DNA from: DATJPY01 sp035506135
GTDB lineage: Bacteria; Myxococcota_A; UBA9160; PR03
Length of the DNA stretch: 16,229 nt
NCBI GenBank assembly: GCA_035506135.1
Contig: DATJPY010000065.1
Location: forward strand, 1 to 16,229
Direction: 5' to 3'
The notes under the pieces were generated by a model that had not been told where the DNA came from, searched no databases, and was given only the letters and a program-made list of their open reading frames with translations. The position numbers and the translations under genes were made by a program. Shown here in pieces: positions 14,871 through 16,229 of the stretch; position 1 is the first letter of the stretch; each line of letters begins with the position of its first letter.

Positions 14871-14876
14871 CCCGGC

Positions 14877-16073
14877 TTGAGCGACCCGATCTGGGATCCG
14901 ATCTGGAATCCGGCCCACGTCGACCCCGCGCTCGACGCGCGCGCCGCGACCTTCGAGAATCCGACGGGCGCGCGCGGCGCGGGCGGCACGGCACACGGCG
15001 GCCGGAAGGGCGCGCCCAGCCGGCGCCTCGAGCCAGGCGAGCGGGTGGTGCTCGCCGATCTCGCCGGCGCGGGCGTGATCCGACACATCTGGATGACGTT
15101 CCCCGCCGCGCCTCCCGAGCGCATGCGATCGCTGGTGCTCGAGGTGTTCTACGACGGCGCCGACGCCCCGAGCGTGTCGGTGCCGGCGCTCGATTTCTTT
15201 GGCATGCCCCACGGGCGGCCGGTCGCGTACCACTCCGCGCTCGGCGCTGCGAACGAGGGCCGCGGCTTCAACAGCTTCGTCCCGCTGCCGTTCCGGCGCG
15301 GCGCGCGGGTCGAGCTCTGGAACGCCGGCAGCCGCCGCACGATCCTCTACTACCAGATCGACTACACGCTGCAGCGCGAGCTGCCGGCCGATCTCGGCCT
15401 GCTCCACGTCTCGTTCCGCCGCGAGAATCCGACCGCGCTGCGCCGCGACTTCGTGATCGCCGACGGACTGCGCGGGCCCGGCCGCTTCCTCGGATGCAAC
15501 GTCGGGGTGCGCGTGATCGACCCCGCGGCGTGGTACGGCGAGGGCGAGGTGAAGGTCTACCGCGACGGTGACCGCGAGCTGCCGACGATCTGCGGCACCG
15601 GCCTCGAGGACTACGTCGGGAGCGCGTGGGGCCTCGGCGCGCACGCTGCGCCGTACGGCGGAGCGCCGCTGGTCGTCGGACCGCGCGCCGCGAGCCCGGA
15701 GTTCGTGGGCTTCTACCGCTGGCATCTCCCCGACCCGATCATGTACGCGCGCGATCTTCGGGTCACGATCCAGCAGATCGGCGCGATGTTCTTCCGCGCG
15801 GGCGAGGAGGAGGCGTTGGAGCGCTACGCGCGCACCAACCCGCCGGCCGGCGCGGGCTGGGTGCGCGACGTCGGACCCGGGCTGCTCGCCTGGGGGCTCG
15901 CGGAGCGCGTCGACGACTATTGCGCCACCGCGTTCGTGTACTGCCGCGAGCCGCAGCCGGTGCCGCGGCTCGACGTGGCGGTCGCGCTCGCAGACATCGG
16001 CCGCCGGGATTACGAGCCGGTGTCGCCGCACGAGCGGCTCGCCGCGGTGACCGATCCGTCGCTCGGCGCCTGA
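14877..16073 (+). CDS. DUF2961 protein, probable GH172-type glycoside hydrolase
   Basis: The 398-residue product has the marks of DUF2961, now glycoside hydrolase family GH172 (difructose anhydride and alpha-arabinofuranoside/fructofuranoside enzymes). These are AGVIRHIWMTF near residues 65-75, VPALDFFG (102-109), FNSFVPLPFRRGARVEL (131-147), WYGEGEVKVYRDGD (219-232), GTGLEDYVGSAWG (240-252) and FYRWHLPDPI (279-288). E222 and E244 are the likely equivalents of the two catalytic glutamates; that assignment is inference. No signal peptide is seen, so the enzyme is probably cytoplasmic, whereas many relatives are secreted. The start is TTG with GGAG six bases upstream. It diverges from the dioxygenase gene over a 95-base gap and is followed after 152 bases by another gene on the same strand. 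Confidence 0.87.
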   Translation: MSDPIWDPIWNPAHVDPALDARAATFENPTGARGAGGTAHGGRKGAPSRRLEPGERVVLADLAGAGVIRHIWMTFPAAPPERMRSLVLEVFYDGADAPSVSVPALDFFGMPHGRPVAYHSALGAANEGRGFNSFVPLPFRRGARVELWNAGSRRTILYYQIDYTLQRELPADLGLLHVSFRRENPTALRRDFVIADGLRGPGRFLGCNVGVRVIDPAAWYGEGEVKVYRDGDRELPTICGTGLEDYVGSAWGLGAHAAPYGGAPLVVGPRAASPEFVGFYRWHLPDPIMYARDLRVTIQQIGAMFFRAGEEEALERYARTNPPAGAGWVRDVGPGLLAWGLAERVDDYCATAFVYCREPQPVPRLDVAVALADIGRRDYEPVSPHERLAAVTDPSLGA

Positions 16074-16168
16074 TCCCGCGCGCCGCGAGCCCCTCGACCT
16101 GCGCCCGCGATGCGCGCGCGCGAGCCGCGACGATTCTCGTCACTTCGACGACCGTGCGCGGTACTCAC

Positions 16169-16206
16169 TCGACGACGGCGAATAGCGTGTGGACCGCTGT
16201 CGTCGA
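16169..16206 (+). promoter_or_regulatory. leader hairpin before the last gene
   Basis: TCGACGACGGCG (16169-16180) pairs with CGCTGTCGTCGA (16195-16206) over 12 positions, one of them G-U, with a 14-base loop. A further TCGACGAC copy lies at 16145-16152. The stem ends seven bases before the AGGAGG of the next gene. It may be an operator or a structured leader; with no T-run on its 3' side it is not an intrinsic terminator. Confidence 0.35.
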
Positions 16207-16212
16207 CGAGTC

Positions 16213-16218
16213 AGGAGG
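16213..16218 (+). promoter_or_regulatory. strong ribosome binding site of the gene leaving the window
   Basis: AGGAGG lies seven bases before ATG at 16226. This is the best Shine-Dalgarno match in the window and shows that a gene starts at the right edge. Confidence 0.75.
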
Positions 16219-16225
16219 ATTCCAG

Positions 16226-16229
16226 ATGC
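16226..16229 (+). CDS. start of a truncated gene at the window edge
   Basis: Only the ATG and one further base are present, so nothing can be said about the product. The start is supported by the strong AGGAGG seven bases upstream. Its 152-base separation from the DUF2961 gene and the leader hairpin suggest it has its own promoter rather than being a tightly coupled operon member. Confidence 0.5.

Noticed and set aside
14520..16031. Long minus-strand open frame over the DUF2961 gene
   Set aside because: No recognisable motif, whereas the plus-strand frame matches DUF2961 along its whole length.

Overview
The window is very G+C-rich chromosomal DNA, densely packed with protein genes. Two secreted outer-envelope proteins (a TPR plus beta-barrel protein and a FecR-domain protein with a signal peptide) point to a diderm, Gram-negative bacterium. 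The codon bias and gene mix (CHASE2/HD-GYP signalling, many acyl/oxidoreductase genes, a YchF-like protein of unusual type) would fit an uncultured deltaproteobacterial lineage such as Myxococcota or Binatota. That placement is inference, not proof. I see no rRNA, tRNA, CRISPR array, insertion sequence or phage gene.

Region 1 (1-4231, minus strand) is a probable four-gene operon read right to left: a CYTH/CHAD-domain protein, a pirin (overlapping it by 4 bases), a divergent YchF/DUF933-type P-loop protein with a GTG start, and a small PPOX/F420-type flavin-binding oxidoreductase. The first 306 bases hold no gene I can support. A membrane-bound isoprenylcysteine-type methyltransferase (4230-4883, plus) diverges from the CHAD gene; the two possible start codons share bases.

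Region 2 (4902-9929, minus) is the most interesting block. It is a tightly coupled three-gene operon encoding an inner-membrane CHASE2 sensor with an HD-GYP (cyclic-di-GMP phosphodiesterase) output, then a secreted TPR/outer-membrane beta-barrel protein, then a secreted FecR-domain protein. It looks like a system that spans the whole envelope and links an extracytoplasmic input to c-di-GMP turnover. The sensor ends in three 12-residue repeats encoded by a 36-bp tandem repeat.

Region 3 (10004-13050): after a short repeat-rich spacer, an uncharacterised Cys/His-rich protein (minus) and an acyl-CoA ligase (plus, TTG start) diverge from a 77-bp gap that holds a perfect 8-2-8 palindrome, a good candidate operator for both genes.

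Region 4 (12998-16229): a coupled pair (minus) of a TauD-type Fe(II)/2-oxoglutarate dioxygenase and a class I glutamine amidotransferase. The second runs tail-to-tail into the ligase gene with a 53-bp overlap. A DUF2961/GH172-type glycoside hydrolase (plus, TTG start with a clear Shine-Dalgarno) diverges from the dioxygenase. The window ends just after the start codon of another gene, which has a strong ribosome binding site and a hairpin in its leader.
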